Part shown: piece by piece, positions 1-7,250 of the stretch
Layout of the letters: the number at the start of each line of letters is the position of its first letter
Position numbering within the stretch: position 1 is the stretch's first letter
NCBI RefSeq assembly: GCF_014647155.1
Contig: NZ_BMOQ01000005.1
Coordinates: 186,001 to 250,000, forward strand
Source of the DNA: Halarchaeum nitratireducens
Lineage (GTDB): Archaea; Halobacteriota; Halobacteria; Halobacteriales; Halobacteriaceae
Length of the DNA: 64,000 nucleotides
Direction of reading: 5' to 3'
The notes under the pieces: model-generated
The model's database searches: none
What the model was told of the DNA's origin: nothing
Seen by the model: only the letters and a program-made list of their open reading frames with translations
Program-made: the position numbers and the translations under genes

Positions 1-323
1 GCGAGGCGAGCGACGACGGCCGCCGCGAGCAGGAGGACGGCGAGGTCGAATCCCGCCTCGTACAGCGGCTGATAGCGCGGAGCGACCCACTGCGCGATCA
101 GCGTGCCGACCGCGCCGTAGAGCGAGACGCACGCGACGAGCGCGACGAGGCCGGCGATCGCGATGCCGAGCACGCGCGCGCCGCGTCGGAGTGCGACGCC
201 GTCGTCCTCCGTTCGCGCGTTCTCTCCGTCTCGTTCACCGTCGGCGGCCGCGTTCTCGTTCGTGTCCATCGTCTCCTCGGTGTCCGTCGCCTCGTCCGTC
301 GTCGGGTGTTCGTCGTCGCTCAC
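1..323 (-). CDS. Hypothetical membrane protein, N-terminal part (runs off window)
   Basis: Only the first 107 residues are visible; the rest lies beyond the left edge. About 45 hydrophilic residues rich in Asp, Glu and Thr are followed by two hydrophobic stretches (roughly residues 51-72 and 93-106). This predicts an integral membrane protein with an acidic soluble tail. The GTG start overlaps the stop codon of the upstream PGF-CTERM gene by four bases (GTGA), which points to translational coupling and a shared job at the membrane. I do not recognise the family and assign no function. Confidence 0.72.
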   Translation of the reverse strand, partial: MSDDEHPTTDEATDTEETMDTNENAAADGERDGENARTEDDGVALRRGARVLGIAIAGLVALVACVSLYGAVGTLIAQWVAPRYQPLYEAGFDLAVLLLAAAVVARL

Positions 324-1312
324 GCCGACCACCGCCGTGCGAGGAGCGCGGCGCCGCCGAGCGCCGCGAGCGCGACCGGGGCGCCGAAGCCGGGCGAGCC
401 TCCCGACATCGTCGGCGTCGTCGTCGACGCGCCCGTGCTCCCGCCCTCGAAGTCGCTGACGTCGAGTCCCACGTCCTCGCGCGTCTCGTTCACGCTGATC
501 GTCCGCGTCGGATCGAGGTTCGCCGCCGCGGTCGTCGTCTCGATCAGCACGCCGTCCTTCCAGAGGATCGCGTCGACGTAGTAGTTGTACCCCGCCGGCA
601 CGTCGAGCGTCGCGTTCGGCGTCACCGTCTGCCCCGCGGCCACGCTCGCGACCTCGACCGTCGCGCGGTCGGCGACGAGGTTCGACTCCACCTGTCGGGC
701 GACGTACTCGACGCGGACCGGCTCGCTCTCGCCGCCCGCGTTCGTGACGTACGCGCCGACGTCCAGCGCCGTCCGCTCCGCGCCGGCCTCCGCGACGCCG
801 ACGCGCACCGACGGGATCGCGCCGCTCTCGAACGCGTGGAAGCGTACCGGGCTCCGCGCGTAGTCGGGGACGAGCGCGCCGACGCCGCGCACCGTCCGAT
901 GGCCCGCGGCGACGCGGCTTCCGTTCTCGTACACCGCCGTTTCGAGGCGATAGCCGCCCTCGCGTTCGACCGTGAGGGACAGCGTCGCCTCGCGCTCGCC
1001 GTCGCCGGTCAGCGTCCCGAGCGACGCCCGCGCGCTCGTCGCCACGAAGCCGGTATCGGTGTCGACGGCGCGCGTGCGGACGGTGACGTTCCGCGCGGGA
1101 CTTCCCTCGTGGGTGAGGTAGTTCGTCACGTCGAGGGTGACGGTGTCGCCCGCGACGCTCGACGGCGAGACGGTCATCTCCGCGTACTCCACGTACGCCG
1201 GCGGCCGATCGGGCTCCGGGGGTGCGACGGCGCCGGGGACGGCGAGCGCCGCCACGACGGCGAGCGCCGCGATCGCCGCGGCGGCGCCGAGGAGGGCTCG
1301 TTCGACGTTCAC
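320..1312 (-). CDS. PGF-CTERM surface protein (DUF7490-like)
   Basis: A 330-residue exported protein. It has an N-terminal hydrophobic segment (about residues 5-28), two beta-rich repeats of roughly 130 residues with several N-x-S/T sequons, and a C-terminal tripartite signal: Ser/Thr-rich spacer, SPGFG, a hydrophobic helix and a final ARR. That tail is the PGF-CTERM sorting signal cut by archaeosortase A, after which the protein is lipid-anchored at the cell surface. The two repeats share a 'Tyr-rich, YY..A.LW.DG' ending typical of the haloarchaeal DUF7490 family; this assignment is from memory. The GTG start was chosen because it directly precedes the hydrophobic segment. It is coupled to the downstream membrane gene by a 4-base overlap. 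Molecular role unknown. Confidence 0.78.
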   Translation of the reverse strand: MNVERALLGAAAAIAALAVVAALAVPGAVAPPEPDRPPAYVEYAEMTVSPSSVAGDTVTLDVTNYLTHEGSPARNVTVRTRAVDTDTGFVATSARASLGTLTGDGEREATLSLTVEREGGYRLETAVYENGSRVAAGHRTVRGVGALVPDYARSPVRFHAFESGAIPSVRVGVAEAGAERTALDVGAYVTNAGGESEPVRVEYVARQVESNLVADRATVEVASVAAGQTVTPNATLDVPAGYNYYVDAILWKDGVLIETTTAAANLDPTRTISVNETREDVGLDVSDFEGGSTGASTTTPTMSGGSPGFGAPVALAALGGAALLARRWSA

Positions 1313-1353
1313 GCCGGCACCTCTCACTCGGCCGATAAGTGCCTTCGGGTGTC

Positions 1354-2112
1354 TCAGGCGAACGCGCCGAGGCTCGCCTGCAGGTCGCGCTCGTCCGCTT
1401 CGGCCCGGACCTCGTGACCCACGAGGTCGCGGAGGTCGACCGCGTACACCGTCCCCCCGCGTTCGAGACAGAGCACGCGGCCGCGCGCGCCGACGACCGT
1501 CCCCGTGGCGAGCACCTCCGAGACCGGCCGGTCGTCGAGGTCGAGACCGTAGTCGAAGGCGTACGTGTCCACCGGGTCGAAGTCGGCCAGCGCGTCGCGC
1601 CACGTCTCCTCGTCGACGGCCGCGTCGAGCCCCGCGATCTTCGTCGGGACGCGGACGCGATCCGGGAAGCGTGCGGCGAGTGCGGCCTCGCGCTCGCGGG
1701 CGATCCTGCCGTTCTCGACGGTGTCGAGGTGCGCGGCCCGGTCGGCACCCTGCTCGCGCAGGCGGGTTTCGAGCCGCCACGCGCGAGTGACGCCGACCTT
1801 CACGACGTCGGGCGCGAACGCCGCGAGGTAGATGGCGTGGGCCTCGTGGCAGTCCATCTCGTCTTTGAGGCAGTCCCCCCGGCACTTCGCGCACACCCAC
1901 GTCGAGGTGTGTTGCGGGCAGTAGGGCGCGTCGGCGTTCGCGCACGCGACGTGACCGTCGTCCGTGATCGTCCCCGCGCACCGCCGCTCGCCGAGCGTGT
2001 ACGCGAGCTCGCGCCCGGGTTCGAGTGCGACGCGCGTTATCGCGCCGCCGTCGGCGAGCTGGAGGCTCGCGGGGCCGTGCTGATCGCGCGGGCGGTAGCC
2101 GACGAACTGCAC
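1354..2112 (-). CDS. DUF2797 family protein
   Basis: A 252-residue soluble protein matching the DUF2797 family of archaea and actinobacteria, function unknown. The N-terminal half holds a Cys cluster (C45, C57, C65, C74, C77, C81, C88, with H68) that looks able to bind one or two zinc ions. The C-terminal half begins with the conserved 'KVGVTR' segment followed by an Arg/Glu-rich helix, a layout that has been compared with GIY-YIG-like folds. The GTG start gives the usual family beginning (VQFVGY) and has a TATA-like element on the minus strand about 25-29 bases upstream, consistent with a leaderless transcript. A longer ATG reading (start 2157) is open but would put that TATA element inside the gene. 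Confidence 0.85.
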   Translation of the reverse strand: MQFVGYRPRDQHGPASLQLADGGAITRVALEPGRELAYTLGERRCAGTITDDGHVACANADAPYCPQHTSTWVCAKCRGDCLKDEMDCHEAHAIYLAAFAPDVVKVGVTRAWRLETRLREQGADRAAHLDTVENGRIAREREAALAARFPDRVRVPTKIAGLDAAVDEETWRDALADFDPVDTYAFDYGLDLDDRPVSEVLATGTVVGARGRVLCLERGGTVYAVDLRDLVGHEVRAEADERDLQASLGAFA

Positions 2113-2228
2113 GCGCGAGGGTACGAGAGCGCGCCGTATAGCCGTCCCGCTCGTCACCGCGGCGGGCCGGAGGCAGTTCAGCTCCCGCCGGGGGAACGGT
2201 TTAGGGACCCTCTATCGTACGAGACGGT

Positions 2229-3089
2229 ATGTACGACTCGATACTCCTGCCGGTCGACCGTAGCGCTCACGCGGAGATCGTCCGGCGTCACGCCGCGGAG
2301 CTCGCCCAGTGGGCCGACGCGACCGTCGAACTCCTCTACGTCGCGGATACGACGCGCGACAGCGTCACCGTCCTCGGCGACGACGTGATCGACGCGCTCG
2401 TCCGCTACGGCGAGGAGGTCGTCGCGGAGGCCGGCGAGACGTTCGACGCCCACGGCGTCGGCTACGAGACCGCCGTCGTCCAAGGTCGTCCCGCCGACGC
2501 GATCGTGGAACAGGCCACCGAGAGGGGACACGACCTCGTCGTCATGCCGACGCACGGTCGGACGGGGGTCTCGCGCTTCTTCCTCGGCAGCGTCACGGAG
2601 TCCGTCGTCCGCGACGCCGACGTTCCCGTGCTCACGGCGCGCAGCCGCGACGAGCGCTACGACTTCCCCTACGAGCGTCTCCTCGTTCCGACGGACGGGA
2701 GTACGACCGCGAACGCGGCGATCGACCACGCCCTCGATCTCGCCGAGTCGATGGACGCCGACGTCGACGTCCTCTCCGTCGTGAACGAGGCGTCGCTCGG
2801 CCTCGACACCCGCTCGACGGTGATCCTCGACGAGCTCGAAGCGCAGGCCGACGAGACCGTCGGCAGCGCCGTCGCACAGGCCGAGGCGCGCGGAATCGAG
2901 GCCGACGGTCACGTCGCGCACGGGTCGCCCCCGGACGTCATCAGCGACCGGGCGGGCGAGGTCGACGCCGACGCGATCGTCATGGGAACGACTGGTCGAA
3001 GCGGCCTGGATCGCGTCCTCCTCGGGAGCGTCACCGAGCGCACCGTCCGGAGCGCCGACGTGCCCGTGCTGACCGTCCGGCCGGAGTAA
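2229..3089 (+). CDS. Universal stress protein, tandem UspA domains
   Basis: A 286-residue soluble protein made of two consecutive UspA domains (about residues 1-138 and 145-286). Each begins with a 'ILLPVD' or 'LLVPTDGS' strand and ends with the nucleotide-binding pattern G-x2-G-x9-G-S (THGRTG..FLGS and TTGRSG..LLGS). Because the ATP-binding pattern is intact in both, this is the ATP-binding class of Usp. Tandem UspA proteins are common in haloarchaea and are usually linked to stress tolerance; no specific partner is visible. A TTAGGG-type promoter element lies about 25-30 bases before the ATG. Confidence 0.9.
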   Translation: MYDSILLPVDRSAHAEIVRRHAAELAQWADATVELLYVADTTRDSVTVLGDDVIDALVRYGEEVVAEAGETFDAHGVGYETAVVQGRPADAIVEQATERGHDLVVMPTHGRTGVSRFFLGSVTESVVRDADVPVLTARSRDERYDFPYERLLVPTDGSTTANAAIDHALDLAESMDADVDVLSVVNEASLGLDTRSTVILDELEAQADETVGSAVAQAEARGIEADGHVAHGSPPDVISDRAGEVDADAIVMGTTGRSGLDRVLLGSVTERTVRSADVPVLTVRPE

Positions 3090-3155
3090 CGCGAACCGCC
3101 ACCGTCGTCCCTCTTTCGCTCGACCTCGTCTCCTCCAGTATGCCGTTTCGCCTAC

Positions 3156-3179
3156 CGCCGCGTCCGGCTGGACGCGGCG
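3156..3179. other. Perfect 10-bp inverted repeat (hairpin)
   Basis: CGCCGCGTCC and GGACGCGGCG are exact reverse complements separated by the loop GGCT. The hairpin sits about 67 bases after the universal stress protein stop and about 180 bases before the SRAP gene, in otherwise non-coding DNA. There is no following T run, so it is not a typical archaeal terminator; it could stabilise the 3' end of the upstream mRNA. Confidence 0.45.
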
Positions 3180-3310
3180 TGACACCGCCCACGGCCACCT
3201 CTACGCGCCGCATGTCTCGCGAGGCGACGCGATCCGCGAACCGAGTGACCGCACCGGCACGAGGCGATTCCGTATCGCATGATGTGATTTATCGCGCCCT
3301 CGAATCGAGA

Positions 3311-3325
3311 ACCGCCGATGGCGGT
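3311..3325. promoter_or_regulatory. Palindrome abutting the SRAP gene promoter (candidate operator)
   Basis: ACCGCC-GAT-GGCGGT is a perfect 6-bp inverted repeat. It lies directly next to the TTAA core (3328-3331) that sits about 27 bases before the ATG of the SRAP gene, in the BRE/TATA position. A protein bound there would compete with TBP/TFB. This is inferred from position and symmetry only. Confidence 0.35.
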
Positions 3326-3356
3326 CGTTAAGGCCCCACGCCGTCACCCTCGACGT

Positions 3357-4040
3357 ATGTGCGGCCGCTACGCGCTGTTCAGCGATCACGAGACGCTCGC
3401 GCGACGCTTCGACGTCGAGACGTCGGGCTACGAACCGACGTACAACGCCGCGCCGTCGCAGTCCCTGCCCGTGATCGCGGACGACGATCCCGGGACCCTC
3501 AGGGCGTTCCAGTGGGGTCTCGTGCCGCCGTGGGCGGACGACGCGAGCCCCGGGCCGATCAACGCCCGCGTCGAGACGGTGCGCGAGAAACCGACGTTCG
3601 CCGAGAGCCTCGAAGAGCGGCGCTGTCTCGTCCCCTGTGACGGCTTCTACGAGTGGCGCGAGGAGGGCGGGACGAAACGCCCCTACTACTTCCACCGCCC
3701 CGACGGCGAGCCGTTCGCCATGGCCGGGATCTGGGCGACGTACGAACCCGAGACGACGCAGACGGGTCTCGACGCGTTCGGGGCGGAGGGCTCGCCGGAC
3801 CGTGCGGCCGACCCCGTGCGGTCGTTCGCCGTCCTGACGCGCGACGCGACCGGGACCGTCGCCGACTACCACCACCGCGAGTCCGTCCTCCTCGCGCCCG
3901 AGGAGGAGTCGCGCTGGCTCTCCGCGGAGTACGCGGGGCTCCTCGACCGTGCCAACGACGTCGACCTCGTCGCACGTCCCGTCTCGCGGGCCGTGAACGA
4001 TCCGGCGAACGATCGTCCCGACCTCGTCGAGACGGTCTAA
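3357..4040 (+). CDS. SRAP-family (HMCES/YedK) abasic-site DNA-protein crosslinking protein
   Basis: A 227-residue protein of the SOS-response-associated peptidase family. Known members (HMCES in humans, YedK in E. coli) react through the N-terminal cysteine with abasic sites in single-stranded DNA, shielding them from cleavage. The diagnostic residues are present: Cys2 exposed after Met removal, Asn30 in YNAAPSQ, Glu99 in GFYEW, and a His at 172/173 in the position of the catalytic His. The ATG was chosen because the Cys must be residue 2; a TTAA core lies about 27 bases upstream, fitting a leaderless transcript. The 3' end overlaps the convergent aspartoacylase-family gene by four bases. Confidence 0.92.
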   Translation: MCGRYALFSDHETLARRFDVETSGYEPTYNAAPSQSLPVIADDDPGTLRAFQWGLVPPWADDASPGPINARVETVREKPTFAESLEERRCLVPCDGFYEWREEGGTKRPYYFHRPDGEPFAMAGIWATYEPETTQTGLDAFGAEGSPDRAADPVRSFAVLTRDATGTVADYHHRESVLLAPEEESRWLSAEYAGLLDRANDVDLVARPVSRAVNDPANDRPDLVETV

Positions 4041-5035
4041 GCGCTCTCCGCGTCGATGGCCGCTCGGGTCTCCTCGTCGACGCTGACGAGGTGACAGACC
4101 GGGTGGCCGGGCTGGGCGACCGGGTTCTGTAGGAGACCGACGACGAGGCCGGTGAACGGCGCGCGAACGACGTGTCGCTCGGTGCCGAAGTGGTCGTGGA
4201 CGGTGCAGATTGCCTCGCCGTCCTCGACGACGCTCGCACGCGTGACGTGCAGGTCGACGAGGCCGCCGGCGTCGGACCGGACCCACGCCTTCTCCGTGCG
4301 CGCGTTGACGACGCGGCGCCACGTGGGTTCGAGGCGTTCGCCGTCGTACATCCCGAGTTCGGTGAGCGCGCTCTCGATACCGGCGCTCGCGCGCTCGACG
4401 TGCGCCCGCTGGAAGCGGTGGGCCTCGCCCATCTCGACGGTGATGGTCGGCGTCCCCCGGTTCGTACACGAGGAGCGGATCGAGTTGTCCTCCTCGCCGA
4501 TGCCCGCGAGTACGACGTTCGCGCCGAACGCCTCCGCGAGGCGGGCCGCCCCCTCGCGTTCCGTCTGCGCTCTGGTGTGGAACATCGTGGTGCGCCCGCG
4601 CGTCGACGTGTGGAGGTCGATCCCGTAGTCGCAGTGCGAGAAGAGCCCCCGATACAGTTCGTTGGCGATGCGTTGGGCGGGCGTCGACCGTTCGCTCCCC
4701 GGGAACGAGCGGTTCAGGTCCTGATCGTAGATCGGGAGGTAGCGCTGCTGGGCGAGATAGCCCGGCGGATTGACGACGTGAACGATGAGGAGGGTACCGG
4801 CGAGGTCGGCGGGGTCGTATCGGACGGCGACGTCGTGGGCGACCTTCACGCCGTTGAGTTCGTCGCCGTGGACGGCCGCCGAGATGAAGACGCTCGGCCC
4901 GTCGCGCTCGCCGTTGACGACGGTCACCGGCACCCGGATGGGGTCCCCGAGGAACGTCTCGCTGATCGCGTACCGCGCGTGTCGGACCTCGCCGGGCGGT
5001 ACGCTGCCGCCGCCGTACTCGAAGGGAGTAGCCAT
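4037..5035 (-). CDS. Succinylglutamate desuccinylase/aspartoacylase family zinc hydrolase
   Basis: A 332-residue enzyme of the AstE/AspA (M14-like) family, which hydrolyses N-acyl amino acids. The zinc site is visible: H56 and E59 in HGDELNG and H142 in DLHTST, with a later Glu in TVEMGEAH as the likely general base. A C-terminal beta domain of about 90 residues ends with a lipoyl-like 'APFTGLVVG' turn seen in this family. Substrate cannot be read from sequence; neither arginine-catabolism genes nor N-acetylaspartate genes adjoin it. The ATG at the MATPFEY start has a GATAAGT promoter-like element about 27 bases upstream, so an alternative start 33 codons earlier is unlikely. Confidence 0.87.
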   Translation of the reverse strand: MATPFEYGGGSVPPGEVRHARYAISETFLGDPIRVPVTVVNGERDGPSVFISAAVHGDELNGVKVAHDVAVRYDPADLAGTLLIVHVVNPPGYLAQQRYLPIYDQDLNRSFPGSERSTPAQRIANELYRGLFSHCDYGIDLHTSTRGRTTMFHTRAQTEREGAARLAEAFGANVVLAGIGEEDNSIRSSCTNRGTPTITVEMGEAHRFQRAHVERASAGIESALTELGMYDGERLEPTWRRVVNARTEKAWVRSDAGGLVDLHVTRASVVEDGEAICTVHDHFGTERHVVRAPFTGLVVGLLQNPVAQPGHPVCHLVSVDEETRAAIDAESA

Positions 5036-5125
5036 GCGAGCACCGAGGCGCGCCGGGCACTTATCGAAGTCGTAAACCACAAGACGCGATACACAATCGC
5101 CGTCGGGCCGAGCCGTGAGTTTCAG

Positions 5126-5144
5126 GTCCCTCATTCCGAGGGAC
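5126..5144. promoter_or_regulatory. Inverted repeat in the divergent promoter region
   Basis: GTCCCTC and GAGGGAC are exact reverse complements around the loop ATTCC. The repeat lies five bases ahead of the GTG of the truncated flippase-like gene and about 90 bases from the divergent aspartoacylase-family start. It may have been an operator for the now-broken gene; no protein partner is evident. Confidence 0.3.
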
Positions 5145-5613
5145 GGGCGTGCTCGATGCCCGCCGCCGCGCGGCCGTCGTCGGCTTCCTCGTCGCGGCGC
5201 TCGCCCTCGCCGGCCCCTTCTGGTTCGTCGATGCGGGCGAGGTGACCGCGGAGCTCGCGGCCGCCGACCTCGGTCTGATCGCGCTCGTCGGCGTGGCGGC
5301 GCTCACGTGGCTCGGCGCGTGGGCGTTCGCCCTCCGCCTCGTCCTCGGCGCGATCGGTCCGACGCTCCCCTACGGCGACTCCGTCCTCGTCTACGCGGCC
5401 GCGTCGTTCGCCAACAACGTCACGCCGTTCGGGCAGGCGGGCGGCGACGTCGTCCGCGTCCTCGCCGCCCTCAGTCGCGGGATCGGCCGCCGGCCGATAG
5501 TCACCCGTGTCGCTCGCGCTCGTCACGCACCACGGGACGTCGCGGGCGTTATCGATCACACCCCCTACCGCCGCAACGGTGGTAAAAAAGCCGCCGAACT
5601 CCGTTCGGAAGGC

Positions 5614-5648
5614 CGTTCCGTCGGTCACCACTCGGTGACCCCGGAACG
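5614..5648. repeat. Long interrupted inverted repeat
   Basis: CGTTCCG (5614-5620) pairs with CGGAACG (5642-5648), and inside it GGTCACC (5623-5629) pairs with GGTGACC (5634-5640) around the loop ACTC. This makes 14 base pairs with a small asymmetric bulge (two bases against one). It lies in non-coding DNA after the broken flippase gene and about 190 bases before the regulator start. Confidence 0.5.
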
Positions 5649-5662
5649 ACTCAGAGGCACAA

Positions 5663-5679
5663 CCGGTGACAACCACCGG
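5663..5679. repeat. Perfect 6-bp inverted repeat
   Basis: CCGGTG and CACCGG are exact reverse complements separated by ACAAC. It repeats the GGTGAC word of the larger hairpin just upstream, so the two may be related copies of one binding or structural element. Confidence 0.4.
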
Positions 5680-5801
5680 CACGTATCGAGTGGGACGGCC
5701 CGGTGTTTAACTCACCTGTTGGATCGACTCCCGTCGGGCAATACGTGATAATAAATCCTTCGTACATTCATACCGTTCAGCGCTTCGATCGTACCAACGA
5801 G

Positions 5802-5808
5802 CTTATAC
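5802..5808 (+). promoter_or_regulatory. TATA box of the FilR1-type regulator
   Basis: CTTATAC is centred about 28 bases before the ATG at 5833, the spacing expected when transcription starts at the start codon. This supports both that start and a leaderless mRNA. Confidence 0.6.
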
Positions 5809-5832
5809 GCCGAGAACGCACCACCGGAGCGT

Positions 5833-6597
5833 ATGGCCAGCGACCCCGAACAGTTCGCACGACTGCTCGTCGATCGTGCACCGTTCCTCCGGACGCTGGC
5901 CGACGGCGCCGTCCCGAAGCGCGTGCTCGCCGACGCGCACGACGTCTCACGCTCCACCGTCGATCGCGCGGTCCGCGACCTGGAGGCCACGGGGGCCGTC
6001 GAGCGCCGCGACGGCGCCGTCGCTCTCACGCTGATCGGGCGACTCGGCCTCGCCGCGCACGACGCCTTCCGCGCCGACGTCGACGCGCTCGCGGGCGCCG
6101 CCTCCCTCTCCGCCCTCCCCGCCACCGCGTCCGTCACGCTCGACGTCGTGCGAAACGCCGAGATCGTCGACGCCGATTCGAAGACGCCGCACCGTCCCGT
6201 CTCCGTTCTGACCGACCTCTTGGCGGAGGCCGTGCGCGTCGAACTGTACGCCACGCGCGTGCTCCCGGAGGCGATGGACACGCTCCGCCGGCGCGTCGAC
6301 GCGGGACTCGTCCTCGACGCGTACGTCGTCCCGGACGTCCTCGACGCGCTCTTCGTCGATTTCCGCGGGCCCATCGAAGCCGTCCTCCAAGCGGAGACGG
6401 TCACGCTCTTCGAGGTCGAACCGACCTACCCGTTCGGCCTCGCGCTCTGTCACCTCCCGGACGGTAGGCGGGTCGTCTGTCTCGCCTGCGGCGATCGCGG
6501 TGTCGCACTCCTCCTCGTCAACGACACCCGCGAGGCCCTCTCGTGGGCGCGCGAACGCCTCGATCGCGTCGCGGCGGCCGCCCGCCCTCTTCGCTGA
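5833..6597 (+). CDS. Winged-helix transcriptional regulator, FilR1-domain type
   Basis: A 254-residue DNA-binding regulator. Residues 1-75 form a winged helix with a recognition helix in 'DVSRSTVDRAVRDLEATGAVERR'-like sequence. The remainder (about 95-254) matches the middle/C-terminal domain of the archaeal FilR1/DUF1724 family, a ligand-sensing module first described in methanogen filament regulation. Haloarchaea carry many paralogues with mostly unknown targets. It stands alone with its own TATA box. The upstream hairpins with GGTGAC words and the neighbouring broken flippase gene are possible targets, but that is speculation. Confidence 0.85.
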   Translation: MASDPEQFARLLVDRAPFLRTLADGAVPKRVLADAHDVSRSTVDRAVRDLEATGAVERRDGAVALTLIGRLGLAAHDAFRADVDALAGAASLSALPATASVTLDVVRNAEIVDADSKTPHRPVSVLTDLLAEAVRVELYATRVLPEAMDTLRRRVDAGLVLDAYVVPDVLDALFVDFRGPIEAVLQAETVTLFEVEPTYPFGLALCHLPDGRRVVCLACGDRGVALLLVNDTREALSWARERLDRVAAAARPLR

Positions 6598-6601
6598 GCG
6601 G

Positions 6602-7168
6602 CTACGTCCGGAGCGTCGCGCCCTCGTACGTCCGCTCGACGCGGTACTCGACGTCCGAGAGCCGCGTCGCCGACCAGACGCCGAGCGCGACCGCCGCGTC
6701 GTCGCGAACCGCCGACGCGACCGACAGGTGCTCGCCGGCGCGCAGGACGGGACACAGCTCGTCGTAGACGCGCTCGCCGCCCACCGACACCGCGATCCGC
6801 GCGTCGATGGCCGGTCCGGCGCCGACGTTGCTGGCGACGAGCGTGCCGCCCCGCGTTTCGAGGACGATCTCGGGGGCGGCGTCGGCGCGCCGCGTCCGGC
6901 GCTGTTCGACGTTCCCCCACACGAGCGTCAGCGCGTACCACACCGTCGCGAGGACGACGTAGAGCGCGAAGAGCAGACGCGTCCGACCCGCCGCGACGAC
7001 GCCCGTGAGGTACGCGACGAAGGTCAGTCCGACCGAGAGGCCGAAGGCGACGACGCCCGCGGCGAGGACGACGGACCGCCCGACGAGTCGGCGGACGCGC
7101 GTTCCGTACCCGCGAAAGCCGACTTCCGACTCGCCGCTCGGCGACCAATCGAAGGGGAGTGACGACAT
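6602..7168 (-). CDS. Haloarchaeal membrane protein of unknown function
   Basis: A 188-residue protein with a short soluble N-terminus, two adjacent transmembrane helices (about residues 32-55 and 63-85), and a C-terminal soluble domain of about 95 beta-rich residues. The soluble domain resembles an extracytoplasmic immunoglobulin-like fold ('LVASNVGAGPAIDARIAV'). I do not recognise a named family. The ATG giving MSSLPFDWS was chosen over a reading 17 codons longer because the extension is Arg-rich and unlike a membrane protein start. It ends four bases after the convergent regulator and starts divergently from the ABC cassette. Confidence 0.72.
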   Translation of the reverse strand: MSSLPFDWSPSGESEVGFRGYGTRVRRLVGRSVVLAAGVVAFGLSVGLTFVAYLTGVVAAGRTRLLFALYVVLATVWYALTLVWGNVEQRRTRRADAAPEIVLETRGGTLVASNVGAGPAIDARIAVSVGGERVYDELCPVLRAGEHLSVASAVRDDAAVALGVWSATRLSDVEYRVERTYEGATLRT

Positions 7169-7250
7169 CGTCCGAGACGTATCACCGCGAGCTACTACGG
7201 TCCACCGGCCGGGCGACACGCGCGTCGAGTGCGCCGTAACGCCCTTGTCG

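Larger units (their letters stand above)
5149..5748 (+). pseudogene. Truncated flippase-like (UPF0104/lysylphosphatidylglycerol synthase TM) gene
   Basis: The first 99 or so residues look like the N-terminus of a haloarchaeal flippase-like membrane protein. They include two or three transmembrane helices and the signature FANNVTPFGQAGG, which normally precedes some 200 further residues of membrane helices. Soon after that signature (about base 5446-5470) the reading frame stays open but turns into Arg/His-rich, non-membranous sequence with no resemblance to the family, and it ends after 199 codons. Full-length members have more than 300 residues, so this is a 5' remnant with its 3' part lost or replaced. 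The intact family is linked to membrane lipid or dolichol-phosphate-sugar handling. The GTG start gives the normal N-terminus. Confidence 0.68.
5470..5832. other. Gene-free, hairpin-rich and AT-richer stretch
   Basis: After the flippase homology ends no convincing gene is present up to the FilR1-type regulator. The stretch holds an A6 run (near 5585), two strong inverted repeats, repeated GGTCACC/GGTGAC words, and an AT-rich run (5746-5790) with TATA-like words before the regulator promoter. Its base composition differs from the coding DNA on both sides. It looks like a scar of rearrangement combined with a regulatory region. Confidence 0.5.

Noticed and set aside
5131-5682. Minus-strand frame opposite the broken flippase gene
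   Set aside because: Its second half is the antisense of the flippase codons and its first 60 residues show no family resemblance or promoter.
5718-5745. Sequence resembling the T-arm of a tRNA (possible integration site)
   Set aside because: GATCGACTCCC only loosely resembles a T-loop; the flanking bases do not form the T or acceptor stems and no tRNA body lies upstream.
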